Shown piece after piece: positions 33,509 through 45,429 of a stretch of DNA of 64,000 nucleotides (its first letter is position 1; every line of letters starts with the position of its first letter). Made by a program: the position numbers and the translations under genes. The notes beneath the pieces were generated by a model. That model worked only from the letters and a program-made list of their open reading frames with translations. It did no database searches and was not told where the DNA came from. The DNA comes from Adenophora triphylla var. japonica (Eukaryota > Streptophyta > Magnoliopsida > Asterales > Campanulaceae): contig JAFEMH010007492.1 of NCBI GenBank assembly GCA_022495995.1, forward strand, positions 23,728 through 87,727, read 5' to 3'.

Positions 33509-34521
33509 ACCCTTCCATTGTGGTGTTCCGGTGGAGAGAGTTCAAACGATTCCACAACTCTTAAGATGATCACAAATTCTTGACTCAAATATTCGCCACC
33601 TCGATCGGATCGAAGTACTTTAATAGTTTTGCCAAGTTGGTTTTGCACCTCATTTTGAAATATTCAAAATATCTCAAACGATTCACTTTTATGTTTCATT
33701 AGATAAACATATCCAAATCTACTATAATCATCAGTGAATGTTATGAAGTACCGAAGTTCTCCCCAAGCATCGCTACTCATAGGCCCACATACATTGGTAT
33801 GTATGAGTCCTAATAAGTCGCCCGCCCTTTTACCGGTTTTGGTAAATGGGTTCTTGGTCATCTTGCCAAGTAAACAAGACTCGCATGTCTCATATGATTC
33901 ATAATCATGTGAGTCTAAGAATCCATCTTTGTGGAGTTTAGAAATGCGTTTCTCATTTATATGGCAAAGACGACAATGCCATAAGTAAGTGTGATTTACA
34001 TCATTGGGTTTAGATTTCTTGTTAATGTTATAGACATCATTATCACGATTTTCAACATCAAGGATATAAAGGTCATTGAATGAAATAGCAGTACAATAAT
34101 GCATATCACTCTTGTAAATGGAAAACTTCTTATCACATATAAGAAAATTAAAACCTTCATTATCCAAACATGAAATCGAAATAATATTCCTACTCAAAGC
34201 TGGAACGTAATAACAATTGTTCAAAATAAGTATTAGTCTACTAGGTAAAGTAACTTCATAAGTTCCTACGGCTAATGCAGCAACTCTTGCTCCATTCCCC
34301 ACACGTAGGTCCACTTCACCCTCTTCAAGCATCATTCTGTCCTTTAGACCCTGCATATTTAAACAAATGTGAGTTCCACATCCGGTATCCAATACCCAAG
34401 AACTAGAAGTAGATAGGAATATATCTATAACAAAGATACCTGAAGTCGAAGCAACTCCTTTGCTCTTCTTCAGTGCTTCCTTGTATTTTGTGCAGTTTCT
34501 CCTCCAGTGTCCAATCTCATT
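33509..34521 (-). pseudogene. Copia-A protease and integrase N-part and core
   Basis: The protease signature WVLDTGCGTHIC is present just ahead of 34,380. The integrase zinc region shows H-x-H and C-x2-C (CHINEKRISKLH .. CESCLLGK). The first integrase catalytic aspartate is replaced: the sequence has LIHTNVCGPM where the family has an Asp before VCGP. A TGA at 33,664-33,666 and a one-base frameshift near 33,590 break the frame between DRGGEYLS and the SERRN segment. Confidence 0.85.
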
Positions 34522-35298
34522 TCAATGGAAGCAGACTGCGTCCTCTTGGGACTTGGGCTTAGCCTCTTTAGGCTTGGCAGCCTCTTTGGGTTTGGCAACA
34601 TTTGCCTTAGGATTAGCAACCTTTGCCTTTCCCTTACCCTTGAAACCCTTCCCCTTGTTAACCATTAGCACTTGGTCGGTTTTCTTCTCGACAATATTGG
34701 TTTCCGCAGTGTTCAACATTTGAACTAACTCGAAAAGGTTTTTATTCATTCCACCCATGTTATAGTGCATTATAAAATTACTAAAACTTTTGGGCAATGA
34801 ATTCAATATTATGTCGGTAGCCAACTCTTGGCTAATTGGAAAACCGAGCCTTTCAAGATGCTCAATGTGGCCCTTCAACTTAAGAGCATGGGGACCAACA
34901 ACTTGTCCTTCACTCATCTTGCATGGGGTCAAGACCTTAACTGTGTTGTACCTTTCTTGCCTAGCTTGAACTTGAAACATTTCCATCAGTCGATTGTTTA
35001 GATTACCTGTCCCCAAGTGCTCAAGATCCTTCTAAAGGTTCTTGCACATGGCGGAGAGCATGAGGCATCCAACATCTGTAGAGTCACGCTTGTGCTTCAG
35101 ATATTGATCCTTCACTGCTCTAGTAGCATTGGCAGTAGGTTAAGGTGGAATAGGTTCCTCGAGAACGTACAGTTTTTTCTCTTGCCTGAGAACAATTCTC
35201 ACGCTACGGATCCAATCCATATAGTTTATACCATTCTCTTCCAACTTCTCCTTCTCAAGGAGAGATCGCAGTGACAGGTGATTATTGTTTGATGCCAT
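34522..35298 (-). pseudogene. Copia-A gag
   Basis: The frame starts MASNNNHLSLRSLLEKEKL at 35,298. It carries the copia-gag core (LKLKGHIEHLERLGFPISQE, LFELVQMLNTAETNI) and a Lys/Pro-rich linker. It ends in the zinc knuckle, where the second cysteine codon is a TGA (34,522-34,524). A TAG at 35,032-35,034 is a second premature stop. Gag and protease share one frame, as is usual for copia polyproteins. Confidence 0.88.
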
Positions 35299-36655
35299 TT
35301 ATTCTATAAAAAGATATACATATAAGTAAACATATCATATGAGAAGTATACTGCATTTACATAAAATGCTCCCACTAAATTATACACCTTCCAATGCAAA
35401 TAAGCATAATATACATTTAATGGGCTAAGATCCAACTTTAATTTAATTTCAAGTTTGCTATGGCAAACCGCTCAAAATTAAATTAATTAGGTAGAAACAT
35501 CAATCATATCACATATATGACTCTTAGATCTTTTATGAGATTTATTCAAGACATCATATGTCTAGGTATATTTTAATCTCATCTTATGCCTTGGGTCCAA
35601 AACCATTTTGATAACCCAATTAAGTTCATTCACTTTAAACGTATAGGAACCACCATTTCCTCATCTTGCTCGCATTCGAATAGAATCAAAGTACCTTACT
35701 ATGGCAAGCCCACCCAAAACTATCCGAATGATCTCAAGTGTTTTAATCATGAATTGGCATAAAGAACTTAAAAGTTAAATGAAGGTTCTTTAAAAAGTAA
35801 ATTATAAGCATATCAGCAAAGATATTCATAATCGTGCACCAGGTAAGTTCCCAGGAAGATAGGTGAGTCACAAGGACTACTTAAGTACCAAATCTCTCCT
35901 TCGACAGAACTTTCCTAGACATGCACAATCAGAAATCAGCTCTGATTTGGCATCATAATCACTACCTTTTATAAACTATCAGTTTCCTTTTAAATTTCGC
36001 GTAAAATGACTTGTTTCTCATAAACAATCATAAAACCAAAATTTTAATGTCTAAATCTAAACATATTAGGAAACTATAATGCAATGTTTCAACTAAACAT
36101 CTAAAATTCTTAACATTTAAGAACACATAAATCATGCATCACAATAATTAATAAAAATAAATTTTAATTAACTAAGCATGCATAAACAATGAATTAATCT
36201 AGCATAGCCCTATAAACTTAATTTATAGCATCGAGATTAACACATAAACATATCAGATTGTAAAACACATTCACAGATTAACTAGATTGTTCAACAAACT
36301 GATTCTGCCCAGATTGGGCTAGTTTTGTCGCGTGACAGAGACTCCCAGAGTCCTGATCTGTCCCACGACTTAGAGTGGCCATTAGCCATGATCTTTCGCG
36401 TGACATAGACATACTATGTCGCGTGACACCATGAAGCCAGTTTTGTAGATTTGCAGAATTCAATCAATTCTAAATCACAGAGCAATTAAATCATGCAAAC
36501 GACTTTTAACAGATTTAATTCAATATCAATAGAACACGATTTAGGCATATTGTTTCAAAAACAATTGATCTATCGCATACAAAACATGCAAAAGAACATA
36601 TAAACGATTTATATTACTTTTCTAGCATGTTAATTCAAACTTAATGATACGAACG
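35299..36655 (-). other. Leader of copia-A
   Basis: Non-coding sequence between the primer site and gag, collinear with the copia-B leader but with only one copy of the 104-bp unit. Near 36,305-36,440 it has diverged versions of the tgtcgcgtgaca hairpin motif. Confidence 0.75.
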
Positions 36656-36657
36656 GG

Positions 36658-36669
36658 GCACTGATACCA
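36658..36669 (-). other. Primer-binding site of copia-A
   Basis: TGGTATCAGTGC on the - strand. It differs by one base from the initiator tRNA-Met complement seen in copia-B. Confidence 0.9.
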
Positions 36670-36670
36670 C

Positions 36671-38032
36671 TGTTGGGTTTTATGGGTCCATGCGTAGCGA
36701 AATTAAGAATCAAATAACATAAAACCCAAGGAGCCAAGGATCTGTTCTATACAATTAAATTGAAACCTATGAGATAGATATTACCAACCTTGAACGCTTT
36801 CCGTTCTTGAGCTATCGAACGATTTAATGATGTGATTTTGAATCACAAACTTCGTTCTTCAGATTGCTTGAACTCTAGGCCTTGATCGATGAACGAGCGA
36901 AGACCCTCTTTCGGTATCCACACCTTTGAATGAATCCAAGAACAATTTCTTGAAGATTGCTAGATCCTATAAACCTTGGAATAATATTGAGAATATTGTT
37001 GTGAATTTCTTTTGAGAATTTCGGCTAACATTCTAGGGTTGACAGACGTTCATATTTATACTACATTAGTATAGAATATGAATCCTAATCAAATTAGGAA
37101 AGGATTCTGTCAAACCGCCTCATGACCTGTTGTGTCACACGACCACACGAGGCACATGGCCTAGTTGTGTCGCACGACCATACAAGGCTGATGAGGAGTT
37201 TTTCTCAATCATTCTTCCATTGGTTTAATCAAATTCATTCTAGTTGTGTGTGACCCAATAGGATTACATTATGTTGGCAATGAGTTCGATCATATCGACC
37301 CTCATAAGACATAAGCGGACTCTAGCAAGCCATTATGTCTACCCAAATAATGCAACGTAAGAGTTCACGTTTCCAATGGTACACTTCCATTTCTCCCTTT
37401 GTCTCACGATGTTTATATTGAACACAAGTCATGGTCCTCGTCAACTTGTTTTCGTTTAATGCTTTGTCGATTCTGAGTATAATGATAATTCCAATCACAT
37501 TGGGGTATGGCCATACACTTTCATCATTATCACTCATCGAGGGGCCCAAGCAAAAAATCTCTCTTTCGAGGGACAAATTCCATCTTGAATTATCATCCTT
37601 CCCATCATGAATTCGATCATGCCAAAATTAGCCTTTATAAATATCGTGTTAAGATATCGTTTGACTAAAATCAAACATGACTTTCATCATATGTAAGGTC
37701 ATGATAATCTCAGGTCTAGGGACTAAATGAAGTAACATTATGAGATTTAATTATGACATTTGATCATGATATAAATCTCATGCGGGTCAAGTCCAGTCAC
37801 TTGTTCTCTAACAAGTACCCATAAATTTAATGAGCATCTCTATGCATATAATCATCATATGATTATCCATTAACATTTATACTAATTATTCTCTTAATAA
37901 TTAGGGACGGAAATTATTTATAAACAAATATGCAAAACATATATAATAATCAAATGATAAACATCTCATATAATAATAAATAATGTCAACACATAAGTCT
38001 ATCAAACATAGGCCTAGGGCATAACACTAACA
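36671..38032 (-). repeat. 5' LTR of copia-A
   Basis: 1362 bp, TGTTGGG..CTAACA, collinear with the split 3' LTR. The TSD TATTC follows at 38,033-38,037. Its second half is closely similar to the LTR of copia-B, whereas the first part is more divergent. Confidence 0.94.
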
Positions 38033-38110
38033 TATTCATATTCAATAAATGAAAAGATTAATAGAGGATTGTCCATACCTGGGATGGGGTGAGGTTTAGG
38101 AAAATATCGC

Positions 38111-39035
38111 CTAGATGTAGTACCTTTTAAGATGAATGGCATTCCAACTTCGCGGGATCATTTGGCCGTCCAGGGTTGACAAACGATATGCTCCCTTTTT
38201 GGCCTGTGCATCAATCAAGTACGGGCCTTCCCATTTTGGGGCAAGCTTGCCTGCATTTAGCTCTCTTGTATTTTGAAATGACTTTCTTAAGACTAAATCA
38301 CCTACCAGAAGACCCTCACATTTTTGTTGTAAGACCTGGTTACTCTTTGCTGATATGCTGCCATCCGTATTTTAGCCATGTCTCTTAGCTCGTCCACAGT
38401 ATCCAAATCATGCGTCAAGATGTCACTATTATGCTCAGGTGTCAACAAACCGTATCTAGCTGTAGGTACTAGAACTTCTGCAGGGATGACTGATTCTGTT
38501 CCAAACACCAGAGAATAGGGTGTCTGACCAGTAGCATTCTTAGATGTCGTCGTCCTGTCAGCTCATAAAACCAATGGTAACTCTTCCGCCCATCTCCCTT
38601 TCTTTTTGTCCAGTCTTCTTTTTAGATTGCTTATAATAATCTTATTGCTGGATTCTGCCTGTCCATTTGCTTGAGGATGAACAGATGAAGATGTCACCAT
38701 CTTGACTCCCCACCTTTTCAAGAAATCCTGCATTTTCCTACTAATGAACTGGGAGCCATTATCACATATTATCTATGAAGGTATCCCAAACCTGCTGAAT
38801 ATGTTTCTTTTTATGAAAGAGATAACTTCCTTGTCACGGACCTACACGTACGCTTCAGCTTCTACCCATTTGGAAAAATAATCTGTCATGACTAGTAGAA
38901 ATACTTTTCCTCCTGGAGCCCTGGGCAATTTCCCTACGATATCCATTCCCCAAATCATGAATGGCCATGGCGACAGGATATGATGTAGCAATTCGGCTGG
39001 TTGATGTAGGATGTCGCCGTGCCTTTGATAGGAAT
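38111..39035 (-). pseudogene. Gypsy integrase core and C-terminal part
   Basis: On the - strand the zinc-finger tail (SYQRHGDILHQPAELL) leads into the core ([39 protein letters not shown]). The domain ends FGTESVIPAEVLVP and GKLAPKWEGPYLIDAQ..SWNAIHLKRYYI, with a stop at 38,111-38,113. The D, D and E of the active site are present. Two in-frame stops lie near 38,770 and 38,555. The N-terminal half is on the other side of the inserted element (52.5 kb), with about 30 residues of the HHCC finger missing. Confidence 0.88.
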
Positions 39036-42000
39036 TGTAACGATGTGCCATTAAAACGGAGTCGCCACGCCATTTTTATTTTAAGGGCCAAAACTTTGAA
39101 AAAAGCCCGAGATCAGAGATTTAGGTTCGGAGGTCATGTTACGCATCGGGAAGGACGTTAGTGTGCACCCGACGCGCCTCGCAAAACGAGTCTTCCAAAC
39201 ATTTGAAATCCTTTTGTTGTGTGTGGGTGTTTGTGTGTGTGTTTTGACCAAAATAATTTGAAACTGGGAAAAGTGAAAATTGGGATCTCCTTTTAAGACT
39301 TTAAACTGATCCCATGATTTTTTGGAGAATATTTGGGTTGAGTCTTGGCACTCAAAAGATTTTTGGATTTGAAAAGCAATTCTGCCAGAATGAAAGAAGG
39401 CAGTTGACCCTTGACTTTGAAATGGACTTAAAGGCTTCAAAACCTCAGAATCTGGGAAAAGTCCGAGAATGAAAGTTGCTTAAAACACCCTAAATAGGGT
39501 TTCTGCAAAGAAACTTTCCATTTTGGAAGTAATTTGAGGGGTCAAAACCTTCTGGAAATCTCAGATGTGAAATCTGGATTTCCAGAAGCTGATGAACTGG
39601 CCTCTAAAAGAAAAATTGAAAAAAGGAGTTTTACTTACTCAAAAAATAAAATAAAAATATGTCTGGAAATATCTGGATGTTGGCTACAAAAAGTGTTTTG
39701 TAGTCAACACCCAATTCCAAGTTTTACTGGGACCAAAAAATAAGAAAATGGACTGAGGTCTCAGAACAATGCTACTGGACAGCAAGATGTTCTTGAGGGA
39801 AAATGTGATTTTTGGGGGATTTGCATCTATGTTCACCCCATTTTCATCCCTAGACTTGATACCGCTACTTTTTATTGAGTGGTTATCATATTCAAGTCAT
39901 CCTTGGGGAATTTATGGGGTTTAAACATGTCCTTTGCAAAGGGAAAGGGGATATTTTGTAGAAATGAAATTAAAGAGAAAAAATCAATTTAGAGATTTAA
40001 AATATAGACCATTTGAGATGGTCATTCATGAAGATGAACTTCAAGATGACTATCTTGGGTCAAAACTCAAGTTAAACTAAACATCAAGTAGATCCAAGTA
40101 AGAAGAACAAGATGAACAAGAAGTCAAAAGTGAATTTTAGGGTTTTGAGAAGGAGGGCTTTACCAATGGTGACACCCTATCTTCCTAGGCTTGGAATTTG
40201 ACTTGAGGAGTATCAAGATTTGGTGTTTGGCTTGAGGAGTATCAAGGTTTGATGTTTGGATTTGTGTTTGGAGTGAGATTGGGAAAGATTCAAGAGAAAA
40301 TGGTGGCAATCAAGGGATTCCCACTGTTTTCTCTCTATATTTCGCCAGAACTTCGTTGCTATGATCAAATTGTGTTGTGTAAACTGAGAGAGGAGGGTTC
40401 AATTTATAGGCCCTCTGAAATTACATACATGTCCGCGCGGAGGTCCCTGTAAAACGTGCCTGGTGCATTAAATGCTGCTCCAGGCTTTGAACAGGAAGAA
40501 TATTTTTCAAAATATCAGCAGAAATTGTTTTTCAACTTGCTGTTTCGGGATTTTCTTAATTCTTTTGCTTTTTTGGATTCCTTTTTTGGTTTAACTTTAA
40601 ATGGCAAACCCTAACCTACTCTTGCTTGGTTAGGAAGGTTAGAGATTATTAGAAATGTTAGAAATGTTAAAACTTTCGTTAACTTTCTAACGAAAAAACT
40701 ACCAACTCAAATTGGAGCACTTACAGTAGCCCCTCGGCGACGGTGTTTTCGAAGGAAGCGGGGTCGTCGATAAGAGTAAGGCTCCATATTTGATAGGATG
40801 ATCAAGTGATCGAGTGGCTGAACCTATTCAATAGGCTACCTACGTATCCCGAATGGGAATCAAGCCGGTCGTAGTTCGGGTCTTTGACCACAGGAATGAT
40901 TGTTTTTAAGGTATCAACCTGGAGATGATGGCGTTTTAGGTGCCTCGGACCTTGAAGATGATGGCGTTTTAGGTGCCTCAAACCTTGAAGATGGCGTTTT
41001 AGGTGCCTCGAACCTTAGAGATGGCATTTTAGGTGCCTCGAACCTTGATGGTGGGGATAGATGGTCCTCTGGTGGACTTTGCTTGAAAGGATCGGTCTTA
41101 CGTCTGCTGTCGAAGGAAAGGATGACCATTTTGGTCGAGTGGCTGGACCAAGGATTGACTGTATCTGGGGGTCACCCGAGGATTGACTATTTTAGGGAAG
41201 TCGTCCTAGAGATTGACTGTATTTGGGAGTCACCCGAGGATTGACTATTTTAGGGAAGTCGCCCTATGATCTGACTATTTTTGGGAAGTCGCCCTATGAT
41301 CTGACTATTTTTGGGAAGTCGCCCCGTGGTTTGACTATTTTTGGGAAGTCACCCTATGATCTGACTATTTTTGGGAAGTCGCCCTATGATCTGACTATTT
41401 TTGGGAAGTCGCCCTGTGGTTTGACTATTTTTGGGAAGTCGCCCTATGGTTTGACTATTTTGGGGAAGTCGCCCTATGATCTGACTATTTTTGGGAAGTC
41501 GCCCTATGGTTTGACTATTTTTGGGAAGTCACCCTATGATCTGACTATTTTTGGGAAGTCGCCCTATGGTTTGACTATTTTTGGGAAGTCACCCTATGAT
41601 CTGATTATTTTTGGGATGTCGCCCTATGGTTTGACTATTTTTGGGAAGTCACCCTATGATCTGACTATTTTTGGGAAGTCGCCCTATGGTTTGACTGTTT
41701 TGGGGAAGTCACCCTAAGGTTTTGACTGTTTTGGGGAAGTCACCCTAAGGTTTTGACTGTTTTGGGGAAGTCGCCCTATGATCTGATGATAATGTTCTTT
41801 TAGAAAAGTAGTTGACTAAGATATGCTTTCATACTGTCTTTGTGCTTACCGTAGTTGCCGGAAGGACTGAGGCTACGGGCGATGTTGATGAAGAGTTGTT
41901 AAGTTCTTTGTTCGTGGGACGGTTTTTGGCGACGATTTGCTTGTCTTTGGAAGCATTTTGACCTGAAGGAGGAGTTTGGTTGAGTCTGGCATCTTCTTTG

Positions 42001-42393
42001 GTGATCGTCAACCTTGTAGAGGTGGTTGAGCTTGTATTCACCTTGGGACTTCTTGCTTTTGAGAACTTGGTGTCTCTGACCGCATTGTATTGGAGAGCTT
42101 GGCGTCTCTGACCTTCTTGCCTGGGAGAACTTGGCGTCTCTGACCGATTTGTATTGGAGAACTTGGCGTCTCTGACCGATTTGTATGTGAGAACTTGGCG
42201 TCTCTGACCGACTGGCATTTGATTTGCATTTGAGAACTTGGCGTCCCTGACCGAACTATATTTGAGAACTTGGCGTCTCTGACCGAATTGTATTTGAGAA
42301 CTTGGCGTCTCTGACCTTCTTGTAGACACTGGAGGTGGTCTTCATTGGGGGCTGTTTTCATCCATTTGTGGACATTGGAGGTCGTCTTTAGCA
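39036..42393 (-). repeat. 3' LTR of the gag-only element
   Basis: Transcription on the - strand would start below the TATAAATT box at 40,408-40,401, with a CCGCGCGG palindrome about 25 bp upstream. U3 contains three arrays: gatggcgttttaggtgcctcg at 40,920-41,050, a 30-bp unit at 41,168-41,785, and a unit around gagaacttggcgtctctgac at 42,055-42,320. The conserved TACGTATCCC..CGTAGTTC box is at 40,839-40,877. Confidence 0.93.
41168..41785. repeat. 30-bp minisatellite in the LTR, about 20 units
   Basis: The unit is ctgactatttttgggaagtcgccctatgat. Two variants (..tatgatctgac and ..tatggtttgac) alternate toward one end, so a 60-bp higher-order unit is forming. Because the period is 10 codons, a spurious LTIFGKSPYD-type repeat frame stays open. 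The other LTR has the same array at about 51,303-51,920. Confidence 0.95.
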
Positions 42394-45300
42394 AGTTGCG
42401 AGCCTTAGGAGCTTGTCTTTGCCAAGCGTAGATGTTGGAGGGCGTCTTCATTCATTGGAGGTCGTCTTTGGTGAAGATCATCCTTGCCGAAAAAAGGGGG
42501 ATTTGATTTCACGTTTGAATTCCTGCATTTGTTAGTGAAGAGGAAGATGCATATATGGCATTCATGATGACAGATGCATGCATGGAACCAAAAATGATTA
42601 TGGGATGATGCATTTACTTGCTTTCGAAGATGCACTTAGCCTAAGCTTCTGGCAGGAAAATTATGATTTATGATCTTCGATGATTTAGGATTATTCCTAT
42701 TGACTCAAGTTTTGTGCATGCTACATGAGCCCTTGAGAGATTTTTATTGGGGATGCATGGGTATGGAAGCGCTTGGAGCAGATTTTGATCAAGTGGAGGA
42801 TGAGAACCCTTGATCGCGATTTAAACGGCGGTTGTTGGTGAGGTTTTGTCGGCAATATCACATGGACCTCAATCTTGATGAGATTGGATTCGGATCCGGG
42901 TCTTGATTGAAACTTTCCCTCTCATTCTTGGTCATTTGAAGGCGATCTTGACGGACTTTAGGGCCAACGTTGATACGAGTGAAGCTTCTTTCATTTGGAT
43001 GAGTGTGACCTTGGCGAAACCTTGTCAGGAGGATGATTTGATGGAATTGCTAATGCGGGAGAAACCACGATCTTGAATTCCGATGCTACGGGAAAGCTGC
43101 CGTGTACCAAGTTACGAAGCTGAAATTCTTTCTTGCGACTTGATAAAATTCAGGTCCAAAAGACCATATTGACAAAGCCCCGGATCCTGAGTAGGCAAAG
43201 TCCAGATTTTGAAGAAGCGATTTGGCGAGTCTATCTCGTGGTGAAGAACCCAACGTGGACCCAAAGATGACTATATAAGCCCCGGCTTGAAGAGGCTGCT
43301 GAGGAGAACACAGGAGAACCGCTTAGCAAGCCCCAGCATGAAGAAATTCGAGTAGTCTTACGGAGGGGAACCCATCTTTTCGAGACCTTAGTCAACCGAT
43401 TCTTGGACAAGACTCAGAAATGTTTACGTGCAGGGGCATATCTTTTGAATGATGGGAATGTCTCCCGAATTGGTGTATGACACTCTCGCTTTTGGTTTGA
43501 CTCTTTTTAGAGAGTATAAGCATCACAAGGTGTGGAAAAGTGTATGGAAGCCCCTGCAGACGGAAAGACGGATGTTTGGCTCTATTTCCCTATGATGGAG
43601 AGAGAGAAGACTTGTCGAGACACTTGAAAACTTGTCTTATTCATGATGATCACAATTTGCTTAAAACCTTTTGTTAATGTTCGGGTTATTCAATCCCTAA
43701 ATCTGATATGAACAAATATTTTGATTAATCACAAGGAGAAAACCAGCGATATCGAAAATCAAGCTTGGAAGGGCGGAAAGTGTATAGGGACGATCCTTGA
43801 TGAGACCGGATTTTTTTTTTTGAGATTTGTTTGTGATTTCGACCGGACCATTTACGGTTGCCTACGTTCCCTCCATTATGAAGAGCTCGGAGTCGCCGTA
43901 GTTCGGGCCTATCCCGAATGAAAAGAGAATGAATGTTGAAATTCGAGGGTCGAGGACCTTTGGGGATTTTGAGGATTTGGAGGATTGAATAACATATCCC
44001 CTTAGAGTGTCCATGAAAGACACGGATGCGAAGCCCAGTGGGACATCCACGGCAAGTGTTTGTGAGGAGAAATGAAATATGCTCACATGAAGGGAAGGGT
44101 TGAATTTGCACAATCTTTGATTGGTAATTTTGAACCAAAATGGATTAGATTCCAATTTAAGCAAGCAATGAAGCATTAATTTGATCCCGACATCGAGGAT
44201 ATTAGAATGAAAGCTGCTATCCGGTAGGGGCTGTAGTTGGGTTTTCGGGCTTCGATCGGCTATCGGGTGATTTGGGAGATTATGACCTCTTGAGATGAGA
44301 GGTCGGCTAGGCCTTTCTTGGCGAACCTCTAAAGATGAGAGGTTGGCTCGCGGGGATGTGTTTGGGAAATCTATGGCAAGGAAGATTGATTGCCTCCAAG
44401 AATGAGAGGTCGGATTTTGACTTGGCCAAGGGCAAGGGTAATGGTGATGGGAGTATCCTCTAAAATTGAGAGGATGGCTTGGGATTGGTTTAAGGTAATG
44501 ATAAGAGGAAGTCAGAGCTGCTGACAACTTTTTGCGATCTTGCGAGAATTCAGGCTCCTTTTTGATCATTGGAGAGCTTCTTGAGATGTCGGGGACTTTT
44601 GAGTTCTTCTTCTTTTTTTTTTGGAAGGCTTTCTGAGGAGCTTGGAATTATATCCTAGATTGTGAGGATTTTAAAATCCTTCTTTTTTTTTTGTTTCTTT
44701 TTTTTTTTTTTTTTTGTTTTTTTTTTTGTTTTTTTGTTTTTTTTTGTTTTTTTTTTTTTTTGACTTGGAAAGCTTCCTGAGGAGTTGAGGATTATCTTTG
44801 TCCTTCCTTCATGGCTTGAGATAATTTGCGCATCGCCGATTCTCGAAACTAACTTCTCGGGCTCGCTTGGACTTTCTCTCCGTATGGAGCAAAAATGATG
44901 GCTAAACCGGGTTTCAAAACACGCCGATCTTGAAATGAGAGGGTAGTGTTTAGTAAGGAGTGAGGTAATGGCTTTCCTATGGGTGAAAGGTTTCAACCGC
45001 AATCCCTCTTGGATGACCTAAACGAGATTAAGTCTTCATTGCTTGCTTAAGCTTTATATGAGAAAAGATCCATGCAAATTCATCGAGCAACGAGATGATG
45101 ATGATGAAAGGGATGTGAGCATGTGAGATGCAAGATGGGGAGTTGGTAAGCCCCAATTTGGGAAGGATATCAATTGATTTTCTCACTCAGATTAGTTTAA
45201 ATATTAATCATTTTCGAAGAATTAGTGGTTGAAGCGGCACAAGTGATCATTTTGGATAAAACCATTTCAATTAAGTGTAACGTGGGTGCGCAAGTGATGT

Positions 45301-45429
45301 CTCGAGTCTAGCAAGAAAAGAAAAAGACTTATATTAAAAATTAGACACTTAACCACTATGTCCAAAATGGACTACAACGACAAATGTCCGGGGAAGGACT
45401 TAGGTGAAAGAAAAGTACTAGAACCTACG
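42394..45429 (-). other. 3' interior of the gag-only element, non-coding
   Basis: No protease, RT or integrase motif appears in any frame. It contains a long poly-T/poly-A tract (44,680-44,761), gaggtcggct-type words repeated at 44,290-44,480, and a partial TACGTTCCC..CGTAGTTCGGG box near 43,861-43,905. It probably derives from 3' non-coding sequence of a larger parent element. Confidence 0.6.

Larger units (their letters stand above)
17018..38032 (-). mobile_element. Ty1/copia element 'A', interrupted by a related copia in its 3' LTR
   Basis: The left LTR begins TGTTGGG at 17,018 and the right LTR ends ..CTAACA at 38,032. The TSD TATTC is at 17,013-17,017 and 38,033-38,037. On the - strand the order is 5' LTR (38,032-36,671), a tRNA-Met-type primer site, a leader of about 1.35 kb, gag, protease, integrase, RT, RNase H, a polypurine tract GTGGGAGAT, and the 3' LTR. 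INT before RT defines copia. Without copia-B the element is about 8.1 kb. Early LTR parts differ at about 10 of 515 positions by eye. Confidence 0.93.

Noticed and set aside
42405..42500. Short - strand stretch resembling the missing integrase zinc-finger tail (MNEDAL)
   Set aside because: It is a decayed repeat of the adjacent LTR words gaagacgacctccaatg. The match is too short, and the position outside the gypsy host makes it a chance similarity.
44655..45002. Lys-rich open frame on the - strand
   Set aside because: Its tail is the poly-T tract read in reverse. No domain.
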